Shown here: piece after piece, positions 31,050 through 41,344 of the stretch
Numbering within the stretch: the first letter of the stretch is position 1
How the letters are laid out: the number at the start of each line of letters is the position of its first letter
Source of the DNA: Kalaharituber pfeilii
Lineage: Eukaryota > Ascomycota > Pezizomycetes > Pezizales > Pezizaceae
Assembly: GCA_015179045.1 (NCBI GenBank)
Contig: WHUZ01000088.1
Span: forward strand, 124,001-188,000
Reading direction: 5' to 3'
Length of the DNA: 64,000 bases
Program-made: the position numbers and the translations under genes
Notes under the pieces: generated by a model
The model's database searches: none
Told to the model about the DNA's origin: nothing
Seen by the model: only the letters and a program-made list of their open reading frames with translations

Positions 31050-33545
31050 GCTCAAGAATATACGCGAAGTCCCTTACCCCCTCTTCCACAGCCTATTTCC
31101 TACTGCCACCATGGCCAGTCCCCATGCCAACCCACTCCATTCCCACCCCGGGTACCCCATATCACGTAGCATCGCTTCCCCCCTTCTCGGTGAATTCCGC
31201 CTTCAATTTAGTCATCATATCGCCCATAAAAGAAAACCCCGAGAGCTGGGGCCAGCTACCCACCCATGCAAAGTGAATTTCCGCCCAATATGATACTACT
31301 TTCCCTGCACGTCAGTAACCGGCCGACACGATGTGCTCAATGTAGAAAGGCCATGCAATCCATATATCCAGCGGAGCATATATGAGGGTGGGAAAAACAA
31401 TCCAATGGCTCGCGGGTTGTACTTTAGACCCGCATATTTAGAGGATGGGTTTAGTCCCACGAGATTCATTTAACCTTCATGGTAGTCTTTGCCCCCTGCC
31501 CCAGAAAAATACCTCTACGTTGAAATTTTATCCTCAATGGAATATCATCTGATGCTGGAGGTGGAGTGGGCATGGCTCTTTCCACATACTATCGCAAACC
31601 GAACATTCATGAGCCCTTCTGTCGTTGCACTTGGCCGAAGCATGCAAGGAACAAGCGTGTTCATGATAGTTACTCAATCAGGAATCCAGCTTCTGGAGAC
31701 TGTTTTAAGGTGATACGATATCTCAGTTAAAAGACCTATGTTAACAACATATAGGGGACCATATCTTCATGCGGGCCGGACAATCAAGAAGGGTTCGAAA
31801 GAGTACGCTCATATGCGCCAACTATGCTTACTGGGAACGAAATTCACAACTCAGATTTGAACAACACCAACTATCCACAAATGATCAACCACCTGGCTGT
31901 GGTTTCGCGTAATGAGAACCAGGAACACGCTGGGAGATGTTCAATATCATGGGCCAAGAAGATCTGGGTACACATGTGGACTGGCAAGGCGCCCAGCTCC
32001 TCCCCAATGCTTCCACCGCAGCTTCTCAGCAACCTCAAGCAATATCCTGGGATCCCCCAACGTTCCAAATGACTTTGTTCCTGCCCCTGTGTGGCCAAGT
32101 TACAACATTACGTTCAACGAACCTGTGATCTTCACGGCTCCACCCCCTGATGGTAGGCAGAAGGTACGCTCAACCTATCATGTTTTCTGTACGTATGCTG
32201 AATTAAGCCGACTGATAGATGGAGCAGACTCGTTCCAGCACATAGAAATCCTGCGTCACAACTTTACGAGAATGGCTCAAGTATATGTATTCAGTGAATC
32301 CAAACGCTTTTTTCCACAGCGATATCTCATCTCCCTGAATACATGCTCAGGGACACTCATGGAAACCTTGGGACGATTTAACAGTATGAATTTCACTTGT
32401 GCTGAAACTATGAGTGGGCCGAAAATGATGTCGTAAAGGACGAGAATTGGGCCGAAAGAAATCGTTCACGTCTAGCAATATATTATACCATTATAATGTG
32501 GTACTTTTTGGTGTGGTCTGGTGGGGATAGGGACTATATTTGCTGCAATTCTTCTGTTTCTTTCTTTTTCTATTTTCTTTGTAGGTACCGACTTCATCGC
32601 TCTTGCCATAGCCCTAAGGCAGCATTCCAGTAATGATACAAGAACTTCATTGGGCCACCTCTCGTCTAAGCTGTCGCTGCCATAGATTGCCAGGTTGTTT
32701 GCATGATTATGTGACCAAAAAGCAAGGAGTAAAAAAAAAAAAAAAAAAAAAAAAGTCGTCTATTACCCGGACCACGCCAGTTCTTAGGAACACAATATGT
32801 TCTTCCGTCGACAAACCAGTTCACAAGCCGACCCACCTGTAATACCTATATGACTACTAGCATCAAAATAGATACATATAGTTATGAGCGGCAGTAAAAA
32901 TCTGAATAAAAGGAGCTAACAGATGTCAAAGTAGGTGTGCGAATAGACGCGGACTGCGCGTCAAACCAGCAGCAGTGAGCTGCCCACAAAATAGGGGCAG
33001 CAAGATGATGGCGTAGAGCTTCTTGTGCTTGGCATGCAGAAAGTAATTTATGAAATCACTGCTTGAGATGTTGATGAATTCGAAAGCAAGTGGTAGTTTG
33101 AAGCGCGTCCTCTCCGTTTATGTAATCTGGTGGCGACTTGCAGCGCAGGGCCGCTGGTGACTGCTGATAGCCCGCGTATCGTCATCCAATTGCTGGTGAG
33201 CGATTACAACTCTTCGAACCATATCCGGCGCTCGTGTTGTGCAATTGTTCAGGGCCTCGTCCAGAATTCAGTGTGCAGGGGCCCCTTAAATACTGTTGGC
33301 GGGGAATCAGTGATCGGAATTACGGACCATTGTGAGCCGAACCAGTCACGAGCCGAGGCAACTTGCCCACAACTTTCGCTTTGATTGGATTTTTGTCGAA
33401 CGTCATGCGGGATGGCTTTGCGGGATGCAGCCGTACTAGTAACGTAAAGTAAACTAACATTTTACAGCCAACTGTTGTGAGACCTTTTTCATTTGTTAGA
33501 GTAAGCACTTGTTGTTGCCTAGCGTGCATGTGTGCCAATAACCCC
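31050..33545. repeat. duplicated block, copy 1
   Basis: Shares order and sequence with 47200-50290, same orientation: CATGAGCCCTTC, CATGCAAGGAACAAG, GGAATCCAGCTTCTGGAGA, TCTTCACGGCTCCACC, CAGTTCACAAG, TTTGAAGCGCGTCCTCTC, GAGACCTTTTTCATTTG. Estimated identity by eye is moderate, so the event is old. Both copies share a decayed LINE A tail (here 32597-32640). A family B-like tail with poly(A) is at 32690-32755. I cannot say what the block was: gene pair or unknown element. Confidence 0.75.
31540..32436 (+). pseudogene. unrecognised protein gene remnant in duplicated block, copy 1
   Basis: The frame conserved with copy 2 reads HEPF...HARNK...NPASGDCFK, ending at a splice-donor-like AAG/GTGATA (31710), with acceptor ACATATAG near 31753. 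After it come MGQEDLGTHVDWQGAQLLPN, ISWDPP, and after a shift NVPNDFVPAP, YNITFNEPVIFTAPPPDG. The last open frame runs 31912-32436. Frame changes relative to copy 2 suggest decay. No family recognised; conservation in two copies argues that it once coded. Confidence 0.45.
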
Positions 33546-33762
33546 TGAGCTGTCCTGGTCTAAATACAATGCTATGGAGTCTCTCATCTTGGATCCCCCC
33601 AATATGACTAAATCCGCCCTATAGAGGTCGCCTAATGACGGAGAAGGAAATTTGGGGGCGCGGGACTCCGTCCAGTAATACTGGAAATCCAGTCATAGAA
33701 GATCCGATATTATAACAGGTTTGACTATAGCGAGTTTAGTATGGGAAATGGTCGCAAAGGCG

Positions 33763-33975
33763 ATTTTTTTTTTTTTTTTTTTTTTTATCAGTACTCACAT
33801 GCCGCCCTATGAGCTATGGCGAGGTTAAGTACATGAGGATATAGATAGAAATAAAGAGGAAGGAAAAAAGAAAGATAAATCGTCGTCCCGCCTACACTTA
33901 GGGAAAAGCCTGAAACTATCGTCCCGCCCACTCTAGAATGTCCGTCAGCGCGTCCTTATGACGAGATAACACAAA
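33763..33975 (-). mobile_element. LINE A 3' end fragment
   Basis: Poly(T), hairpin complement (33793-33822, with one weakened pair), 3' untranslated DNA and the ORF end DKDALTDILEWAGR. No target duplication found. Confidence 0.75.
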
Positions 33976-34079
33976 AACGAGTGACCGAGTACATATACAG
34001 GGGTGAGTAGAAAAGTGGAAACAAGTAATAAGAATAAGAAATGAATGACAGCATGTTCTAGAATATTCGAGTCATGTCC

Positions 34080-35009
34080 TCAAAGCGTGGTATCAGTTAT
34101 CATCTGGCCGAAAGCGTAGCCAATACGTCGAAGCTGAGTGTGCGAGTCGAAGCATGTTGTTCGAATCGGCGTAGCAGGAAGGGGAGCTGTTTCAGGATGA
34201 GATAAGGTGGGCACTGAGAACGAATGGATTGAGAGAAGGTGGAGGAGCTGCACCAAAGAAACCACAGGAGGAGTGGCTGTGGAATGAAGAGGCGTCCGGA
34301 TGACTAAGTGTGTCATCCCCTTAAACAAATTGAGGTAGACATCGAAGCAGACTCTCAATACTAAGCGAAAGATCGGCTCTGATCTATAGCCAGAAGGCAT
34401 ACAATATGGGCTCCTGCAGAGGATTAGACAGAACGCGGGAAAACAACAACCGTGGAGGGGTTTATACCGAGAATTTGCGGAGGACATATGGTATATGAGG
34501 GACAAGGCGAAGCGAACGAAGGTAGTACTGATTCCGAGCATATAGATTTTTTTTTTTTCCCTTCACGTGACCCCGCGTGCAGCTGTTCGCCATGGCAAGG
34601 CGAGCATATAGATAGGGATGTAGCGCTAGGGACAATCATGCTGCTCAATTCTATCGGTAACTTGGGATAGCAGAAACTAGAAGATAGCGAGCGGGCATTC
34701 GTAAATACTGCCGTTAGTTTAATCGTAAGAGTTCGAAGAGAGGAGGAGAAATGCTACGGATCTTTTGGAGACACTCACGACAGTGACGTAGGAACGAGGT
34801 GTGTATACTGTATCGGGCTCGCGGTACATTGAGTCGGCTTCAGCATTTCGTCGAGAGAGCTGTTGATCAACGGTTGAGAATGAGAAGCCTCCAGTAGGAG
34901 GTACAAGGGGTTTCGACAAATCTGAGGCGATCTGAGACGCAGATGTGGTGGGATAGAGCGGTGAGAGGCAGAGACCTGATGGTACGGGATGGATTGTTTC
35001 GGGTATCAC
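34080..35009 (-). other. weak coding candidate split by family B and next to a hAT-type element
   Basis: Two minus-strand frames (35009-34719 and 34541-34080) with no recognised domain. The first ends at a donor-like GTGAGT after SYVTV. Family B sits between them at 34548-34600 and a hAT-type element just upstream at 35039. I cannot build a convincing gene model. Confidence 0.2.
34548..34600 (-). mobile_element. Family B tail-only micro-insertion
   Basis: 53 bp: T tract, CCTTCACGTGACCCCGCGTG and CAGCTGTTCGCCATGGCAAG. Target duplication CGAGCATATAGAT (34535-34547 and 34601-34613). Confidence 0.93.
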
Positions 35010-35038
35010 ATACTCCCATTATCGCTATTCGCTAGGCG

Positions 35039-35331
35039 TAGTTAGCGGGCACAAGCCGAGCCAGCTCGAGCTCAAACGAGCCAAGATCATGCTAGTGTTT
35101 TTTCTTGCCAGCTCGCTAAAATGCTTAGCCAGTGCAAGGTTTCATAAACTGTAAATACCTAATATAGTAATAATTAGAGACTTGGAGCTCATTCTAACCT
35201 ACCAACAACTTCGAAATGCTCAATTTAGCTGATAGTAGTGAGAAAGATGAAAATTTAGCTTAGTTTAGTTTAGTTTGTCAATATTATATATATAATCAAT
35301 CTAGGCTCGAGCTAGCTCGTGCCGCTCACTG
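35039..35331. mobile_element. hAT-type miniature element, copy 2 (293 bp)
   Basis: Same ends and interior as copy 1 (GATCATGCTAGTGTTTTTTC, TTAGCTTAGTTTAGTTTAG). Exact 8-bp duplication GCTAGGCG (35031-35038 and 35332-35339). The extreme bases are slightly mutated. Confidence 0.9.
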
Positions 35332-35339
35332 GCTAGGCG

Positions 35340-35685
35340 CTGTCGCAAACCTGGGGAGGACCTTGGCATTGCACGTGACCTGGTAAAGGAAGGCCAGAGG
35401 AGAGGGTACTAGAAGGTTCGGCGGGTTGACGAACTGGGAGACTAGCAAAAGAGGAAGTGGGCACTTGAGAATTGCGGGTATATCAAGAGGGAGGAGGAGG
35501 CTTTCTCTGTAGCAACACACAATAGCAATACAATCATCGTTACAAGGTGACAAGGTTGAAGAAAGTCCGATCCACAGACCTCGTTCAATTCCAGTGATTT
35601 ACTCCTTCCCTCTAGTCCACTTTCCTCCTCGACAGCGCTTTAATCGAAGTCCTTATCGCTCGCGCCGGGGACAGGCATCTGGGCA
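35340..35685. other. unassigned DNA
   Basis: A 75-codon minus-strand frame (35553-35326) runs into the hAT-type element and is not recognised. Confidence 0.3.
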
Positions 35686-35689
35686 ACTA

Positions 35690-36560
35690 CCTACAAATAC
35701 GTCCCCAGATAAGGCAACAACCAAAGCAAACTTCTCTTTTCCAGCAAGGTAGGCGCTCCAGGGATGGTGCAGCCAATGTAATCAAGCCAACACTTCCTAC
35801 ACTTGCACTTCAGGACCTGCTCAGCCAACCGACTGACCTTATCGACGTCCATGTCATCGTCCGGCACTTTTCCCTTCTCCCTTCTTCCCACTTAATTTCT
35901 GTCCACATATTTCTCATAGTCTCATTGTAGTGCCATCTCGCGGATAATCTTACTTTCGCCGGTGATTGCTTGGCCGATTCAACTAGAAGCAACTGGCAGG
36001 TTTGTTGATGGCGACACAATGCCCACAAGCTCTGAGGCATGAGTTTATTTGAGTTACACAGAGCCTCCGTGGCTGCTTGGATGACATCGCCGCGTTGCAT
36101 CGTCACCTTTCGAGCTTCAACAGGTCATGCTGTCGTTGTGGTTTTGTTCACCATTTCTCCAGATCTCCTTGCTGACCTAGTAGATTCTGAGACAGGCGGC
36201 TGAGAACCGTTCGCGTTGTAATCGTTGTTGCTTCAATTCTGCAGCCTGGCAGTTTATAGCTTGAGGTTCACCTTCCAGGCGCTAGAACTCCGCTTCTAAA
36301 TCCCTCGACTTGTGTGTGTAGTTCAGTCAACTCGGCCTTCCTTTCTGCGCATGTCATTTCTAGTTGCTGGCAAAGAGACCTTCCGATCTCTGTAGGTTTC
36401 GCTAGGGTGTAGCGTTGGTTACGCAGTAGTCGCTTTTTTTTATCTTTTTATATCTTCACTCGCATGCCGCCCTATGGGCTTTGGTGGAAGTAGTCGCTTG
36501 CAAACGCTCGTCCTGTCGAAATTGCCCCCAATGGTGGGATGCCAGTGCCACAGGGATTTC
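35690..36560 (-). mobile_element. 5' region of a diverged A2/LINE-like element
   Basis: The minus-strand start (GACAGGACGAGCGTTTGCAA, then CGAAACCTACAGAGATCG) matches the A2 5' untranslated region at 24050-24130 and 30720-30800. Downstream are two unassigned frames, 36106-35810 (QAATEALCNSNKLMPQSLWA) and 35891-35691 (CKCRKCWLDYIGC), possibly a different ORF1. A LINE A hairpin insertion is at 36436-36488. Confidence 0.55.
36436..36488 (-). mobile_element. LINE A hairpin-only micro-insertion
   Basis: 53 bp: interrupted T tract and hairpin complement. Target duplication AGTAGTCGCTT (36425-36435 and 36489-36499). Confidence 0.88.
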
Positions 36561-37105
36561 CCGCCAGTCCGGAGCTACTGCTGACATGGACGGCTGGCAC
36601 ATATCCAACGAAGGATGCCGGCAGAGAGAGTGGAGGGCCCGTACATAGATGACCTTGTACACCTAACCACCGGCAAGATAGTACGATAATGTAGGAGCAA
36701 CATGAGGACAGTTGAGCGATCGCAACCGAAGAGCTGGAGAAAGACGGCTTCGAAGTAGAGGGGGAAAAGAAGCAGTGACTCATGTCAGACCGGACGCAGA
36801 AGCGGGCATCGAGGCCATGGGAGCTGTACATGATAGCATGCTCAGCCAGTGTTCCCAACCGGCCAGGCCTGAAACAGCCCAGGCCGGCCAGGCCAAGGTT
36901 ACAGATGGCCCAGGCCGGTCCAGGCCGGTCCAGGCCGCCCAGGCTGGTCCAGGCCGCCCAGGCCGTCCAGGCCATTCAGGCCGTTCAAGCAATTTCAGGG
37001 GCAGGAGGGCTGGTTACGAGGCTATTTCAGGGGCCACCTTCAGGTTACTTGGACACAGATTTGATATGAACCTTTCAATATTTTCGGATAGCAATCTAGA
37101 CTTTT

Positions 37106-38198
37106 GGGAAGCGACAAGAGTGGAGGCTAGGGCGCTGAGGTTCGAAGAAGAGACGCTAAGGGGGGTGGATGAAGAGAAGGAGTACCTTAGGGGGTCCTTG
37201 ACACACGGGTCGGAGCTGCCGCTCTCGGAAATCCGGTCCACGCAGTCAGCGGCGGAGAAAGAGGAATGGGAGAGAAACATCAGACAGAATACAGACGAAG
37301 GGTGGATCGCGGTATATACGGACGGGAGTCTGAGGGATGGCAAGGCGGGAGCAGGGGCATGGTGGGGAGAGAGGTCAAAGTCATGGTATTTGGGCGAGGA
37401 GGCCACAGTGAACGACGCGGAGCTGGTGGCGATAAGTGAGGCGCTGGGAAGAGTGGAGGGAGAGTTGGATGATCCTGACAGACTCGAAGTATGCAATCCG
37501 GAGGATGAAGGCGGTGGCAAGAGGAGATATGACTCAGGACGGTGCGACGCACAAGCTGAGGAGAGCGTGGGAGGAGAGGGTGGAAAGAGGGGACCTAGAC
37601 GTGGCGGTAATGTGGGTGAAGGCTCACGCCGGGATAGAGGGGAACGAGAGGGCAGACAGGGCGGCGGGGTGGGGCACGGCGCTGCGGTACAAGGCGGAGG
37701 TGGTAACGGAGGCTGGTCAGAGACAGAGGGCCAGGAGGGATAGAGGGGAGGAGAGGAACAGACTAGACTTGTCATACAGACCGCTGGAAAGAGTGGGCAG
37801 GGAGATAGGGAAGTTGGCGGGTCTCCTGGGTGGGAAGGGTCTGAGAGCGTGGAGGTGGAAGATCGGGGAAGGGGATGGACCTGAGTGCAGGTGGTGCGGA
37901 GAAAGGGAGGAGACGACGGCCCACCTGCTCAGAGAGTGCAGGGTGTGGAAGAGGAGGTGGCCAGGGGGTGAGGAGCAGGTGAGGCGACCATCGAAGAGGG
38001 GGGAGGGGGAGAGAGACCAGATAGAGGTGCTATTGACAATGCTGGGGGAATAAGAGGGGAGGGAGGGGGGAAAGGGGGTGGCGGGGGGTGGGGGGGGGGG
38101 GAATTAGTTAGTTAACTATTTCAGTTCATAGCTATAACATCGCCATAGCCCATAGGGCGGCATGCGATCAATGATATAAAAAAAAAAAAAAAAAAAAT
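37106..38198 (+). mobile_element. LINE A copy nested in hAT-type element
   Basis: Target duplication ATCTAGACTTTT (37094-37105 and 38199-38210). Includes most of RNase H, zinc finger, a G-rich 3' region, hairpin 38139-38168 (ATCGC/GCGAT) and poly(A). Confidence 0.95.
37230..38053 (+). pseudogene. LINE A RNase H and zinc finger (frameshifted)
   Basis: AVYTDGSLRDGKAGAGAWWG (first Asp), ATVNDAELVAISEALGR (Glu); a shift near 37470 leads to MILTDSKYAIRRMKA (Asp) and MWVKAHAGIEGNERADRAAG (last Asp). The finger is PECRWCGEREETTAHLLREC, then RRWPGGEEQ. The copy is G-rich compared with others, so it belongs to a distinct subfamily or has escaped C-to-T decay. Confidence 0.88.
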
Positions 38199-38399
38199 AT
38201 CTAGACTTTTTTTTATTGAGCAGCGCTTTTCGCAGGTATTCAGGTAAGTATTTTTTTTTTGTATCGCTTGACTATATACTAATTTCTTATTAGTATTGCA
38301 GGGAGAAAGACATTCCAACCCCCGTTACTGGCGATGATGATTCCTTTAGTATTCTCCTATTTTTCACTCTCCATAGTGCAGTTCAAGTTTTGACCTTGC

Positions 38400-38568
38400 A
38401 TCGACGATTCCCTGCAGTTCAATCTGATGCCGATATTGAGTCTTCTGGAATTTGGGTTACAAAAATCTGGTGCGACAAAGTTGGATTTGACACAATGGTG
38501 AAGATGTGCATGGCTAATGGAAAGCGATACTGGCGGTGTCAAATCAGCAAGCAAAATCCTAAACATTA
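38400..38568 (+). pseudogene. possible hAT transposase zinc-finger remnant
   Basis: Open frame reading VQSDADIESSGIWVTKIWCD, then MVKMCMANGKRYWRCQISKQ and stop. A W...C...YWRC pattern in a hAT-type element suggests a BED-type finger, but one Cys is missing and the rest of the transposase is absent. Confidence 0.35.
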
Positions 38569-38779
38569 GAGAATGAGGTATACGTAGAATTTAGAGTACG
38601 TTCTGTATATAGCTAGCTACTGTATAACTTAACTCACACTGCAGCCTGAATGGCCTGGGCCGGCCTGAAACATTCAGGCCGCCTGGACCGGCGCGGGCGG
38701 ACCTCACGGCCGGCCAGGCCATACCCTTGGCCTGGCCTGGCCGGCCCGTTGGGAACACTGTGCTCAGCTTCCGAGTGAA

Positions 38780-38811
<32 letters not shown>

Positions 38812-38950
38812 CATTACTCGCATGCCGCCTGATAGGCTATGGCGAGGTTTGGTTCAATACATGTATGATAAATAAAAGAACGAAAGGGAAATAAAATTAG
38901 CAGAAATTGTCTCCCGTCACTATTCTCGTCCTGCCCAATCCAATAATTCC

Positions 38951-39008
38951 CTCGCCATAGCCCATAGGGCGGCATGCGAGTAATGATATTAAAACAAAAA
39001 AAAAAAAA
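38951..39008 (+). mobile_element. LINE A hairpin-only micro-insertion inside LINE A
   Basis: 58 bp: exactly the hairpin plus TAATGATATT and an A-rich tail, nothing more. Target duplication TCCAATAATTCC (38939-38950 and 39009-39020). Confidence 0.95.
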
Positions 39009-39504
39009 TCCAATAATTCCGCCAGTTTGTCTCAGTCCCCGTCTGTTTTGGGGGGTTTCTTTAAGTCTGCCTCCCCCCCGGCCATTTCCGTTTCCACACT
39101 TCGCATTCGTTGAGCACGTGGGCGGTGTTCTCCAGACTTTTGCCGCACCATCTGCACTCCGGGCTGTCAGTTTTCCCAATTTGGTGTCTCCAGTGTCGTA
39201 GTCCTTTCTTTGTTGCCCAGGATGCCGGCTAGGGTGGCGACCCTGGTCCCTAAACGTTGTAGTGGGCGGTATTCTAGGCGTAATCTGTTTCGTTCGCTCG
39301 CTCGTCATGATCTCGCGAGCTGGCGCATGCCTGCTTCTGTGATTGTCTCGTCTTGATATTGCAGGGCGGTCCTGATTTTGGCTGCCTTGTCCGCCTCGGT
39401 GTTGCCCTTTATGCCTATATGTGATTTCAGCCACATTATCGCCATGTCCAGGTCGCCTCGTGCTGCTCTTTCCTCCCATCGGTCCCTCACTAATTGTGCG
39501 GGTC

Positions 39505-39563
39505 GCCCTGCCATGGCGAACAGGTGCACGCGGGGTCACGTGACAAGAAAATAATAATTTTTT
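39505..39563 (+). mobile_element. Family B tail-only micro-insertion in LINE A
   Basis: 59 bp: GCCCTGCCATGGCGAACAGG, GCGGGGTCACGTGACAAG and an AT-rich end. Target duplication TTGTGCGGGTC (39494-39504 and 39564-39574). Confidence 0.9.
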
Positions 39564-39914
39564 TTGTGCGGGTCCCTCGTGGGTGGGGTCTCCGTCGGCG
39601 ATTTTCCTCATTTTGGCTATGGCTACTTCGGAGTCCGTGATTATCAGCAGCTCGCCTTCACCGAGTGAAATTGCTGTGGGCAGTATAGGCGAAGCTGGGG
39701 CTGGGATGGGGCTGGGATGGAGGGCCAGATGGGGGCCACGAAGCTCAGGCAACTGTACATCTCGATGGTGACCATGAGCTCAACCAAACTGTACGCGGTA
39801 GAACAATGGGTGAGAGTTGAGAAGGGGATGTGAGAACCTTCAATAGTGCGCGGCCCGCAACACCACAGGAGCCCATCGTTGGAGTCGGAGGAAGGTGGAT
39901 TCGACTGTCGGGTT

Positions 39915-39973
39915 TTTTTTTTTTTTTTTTATATCACATGACCCCGCTTGTAGCTGTTTGCCATGGCAGGGCA
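39915..39973 (-). mobile_element. Family B tail-only micro-insertion
   Basis: 59 bp: poly(T), TATCACATGACCCCGCTTG, TAGCTGTTTGCCATGGCAGG. Target duplication GACTGTCGGGTT (39903-39914 and 39974-39985). Lies in the open frame 39840-40709, same sense. Confidence 0.95.
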
Positions 39974-40142
39974 GACTGTCGGGTTACAGGATGCGCAGGC
40001 GTATATGCACTCTATGCAGACATCAGAGGTCAGCTTGCGCGCGACAGAATGGTTTGCCAGAAAGGATTGCAGAATTGTGTGCTGCGATGGGATTAGGAGG
40101 GAATAAGGGGTGCCTGGGTGTATAACCGGAGAACCAGAGGTT

Positions 40143-40210
40143 TTTTTTTTTTTTTTTTTTTTAAATCACATAACCCCGCTTGTAGCACGTGGCCATGGCA
40201 GGGTCCGTGG
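40143..40210 (-). mobile_element. Family B tail-only micro-insertion
   Basis: 68 bp: poly(T), AAATCACATAACCCCGCTTG, TAGCACGTGGCCATGGCAGG. Target duplication CAGAGGTT (40135-40142 and 40211-40218). In the same host frame. Confidence 0.9.
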
Positions 40211-40561
40211 CAGAGGTTGATGGATGACAGGGAAAGTCCATATGCTTGAGAAAGGTTGTAATAGTAAACGATGGCGCCTGAATGTGGTAACTGTGTTGCG
40301 GCAGCAACCGAGGATCTAGGCAACAAGGAGGCGCCCCGATATCGACAGTCAGGTACTGTGAGAATGTCTTCCGCGGAATTCCAGCAAGCCAGGTTTGGGT
40401 AGCCTCCAGGGTAGCGAAGGAAATGAAGGTGGAGCTGGATGTGTCGGTGAAGGGATATGGGTATTGACGGAATTGAGATGGCAGGGCGACCAAAATTTTC
40501 AGCCTCCCCTGCCAGGAGAAGTTCGTAGCATCACAGGGGATTCCGCGTTGCACAAGGCAGA

Positions 40562-40631
40562 GGTTTTTTTTTTTTTGTTTTTTTTTTTATATTTCATTAC
40601 TCGCATGCCGCCCTGTGGGCTATGGCGAGGT
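40562..40631 (-). mobile_element. LINE A hairpin-only micro-insertion
   Basis: 70 bp: T-rich tract and hairpin complement ending at GGCGAGGT. Target duplication ACAAGGCAGA (40552-40561 and 40632-40641). In the same host frame; its 5' end lies right at the hairpin. Confidence 0.92.
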
Positions 40632-40752
40632 ACAAGGCAGACAGAAGAGAAAGTAGGCATCGATTTATGACGGTGGAGAGCTGCGCGACAGCCAGTGAAG
40701 TACTCACATCTGTCGACAGAAAGGGGTCAGCCATTGTGTGTCAAGGGCGTGC

Positions 40753-41333
40753 TTTTTTTTCTTTTTTTTTTTAATTTCATTACTCGCATGCCGCCTAACA
40801 GGCTATGGCGAGAAATTAGATACATGATGGGTAAATAAAAGAGAAAGAGAATGAGGATATGTAGAGGGGTAAAGAATAACAAAATTGACGAATAAAGGAA
40901 ATTACTCTGCCGCCCAGTCTAAAACCTCCGCCAGCATGTCTCCTTCCCCTTCTGCCTTCGTTGGCTGCTTCAACCCCATCTCCCCTCTCGGTAGTCTCTT
41001 ATTCCATGCCTCACACTCATTCATAATGTGCGCAAAGTTCTCGAGGGCTTTGCCACACCACCTACACTCCGGTGATTCGTCCTTCCCTATCTGATGTCTC
41101 CTCTGCCGCAGACCTTTGTTCCTGCGAGCGTGGCTACCCTCCTCCTCTTCCCCAGGTATTCCAGTGGCCGGTACGACAGCTGTAGCCTTTTCCTCTCACC
41201 GGCCCTGCATGCTTTGGCGTATTGCCGCATGCCTGCCTCGGTAACCGCCTCATCCTGGTATTGCAGTACCGTGCCGATCTTCGCCGCCATATCTGCCCTG
41301 GTGTTGCCTTCCACGCCTTTGTGTGCCTTGACC
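40753..41333 (-). mobile_element. LINE A copy, 5'-truncated
   Basis: Target duplication CAAGGGCGTGC (40742-40752 and 41334-41344). Minus strand: VKAHKGVEGNTRADMAAKIG, AVTEAGMRQYAKACRAGERK, YRPLEYLGKRRRVATLA, then a frame break, zinc-finger remains and hairpin 40783-40812 (inner stem GCCT/AGGC). The T-rich tract is interrupted. Confidence 0.92.
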
Positions 41334-41344
41334 CAAGGGCGTGC

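Larger units (their letters stand above)
36847..38760. mobile_element. GGCC-rich hAT-type element split by LINE A
   Basis: Ends CAGTGTTCCCAAC and GTTGGGAACACTG; exact 8-bp duplication TGCTCAGC (36839-36846 and 38761-38768). The subterminal regions are dense in GGCCAGGCCGG motifs. Without the LINE A (37106-38198) it is about 810 bp. CAGTG ends with 8-bp target fit hAT. A zinc-finger-like remnant lies at 38400-38570. Confidence 0.88.
38780..39660 (-). mobile_element. LINE A copy with two nested micro-insertions
   Basis: Target duplication CCGAGTGAA (38771-38779 and 39661-39669). Minus strand: RNase H from LLIITDSEVAIAKMRKIADG, then a family B insertion, then VRDRWEERAARGDLDMAIMW, zinc finger with frameshift, DKLAELLDWAGRE, hairpin 38817-38846 (inner stem GCCT/AGGC) and poly(A). 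A LINE A hairpin in opposite orientation sits at 38951-39008. Confidence 0.92.
39840..40709 (-). pseudogene. unrecognised protein-coding exon cut by three micro-insertions
   Basis: Removing 40562-40641, 40143-40218 and 39915-39985 (each an insert plus one target copy) leaves 643 nt: one base of a split codon, then 213 open codons and stop at 39840. The exon starts at 40709 after a strong acceptor (branch GGCTGACC, pyrimidine tract, CGACAG). Visible stretches include CEYFTGCRAALHRHKSMPTF, CDATNFSWQGRLKILVALPS, FITFATLEAT-type FISFATLEATQTWLAGIP, HIQAPSFTITTFLKHMDFPC and VCIECIYACASCN. Several Cys suggest structure, but I recognise no family. Earlier exons must lie above 40711, beyond the LINE A at 40753-41333, and were not found. 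The intact frame implies recent insertions or a recently functional gene. Confidence 0.55.

Noticed and set aside
37014..37775. Minus-strand Pro/Ser-rich frame of 253 codons
   Set aside because: Shadow of the G-rich LINE A RNase H frame.
39914..40641. Micro-insertions as introner-like spliced elements
   Set aside because: They have target duplications and poly(A), but no GT...AG at their edges, and they carry stops; they interrupt the frame rather than splice out.
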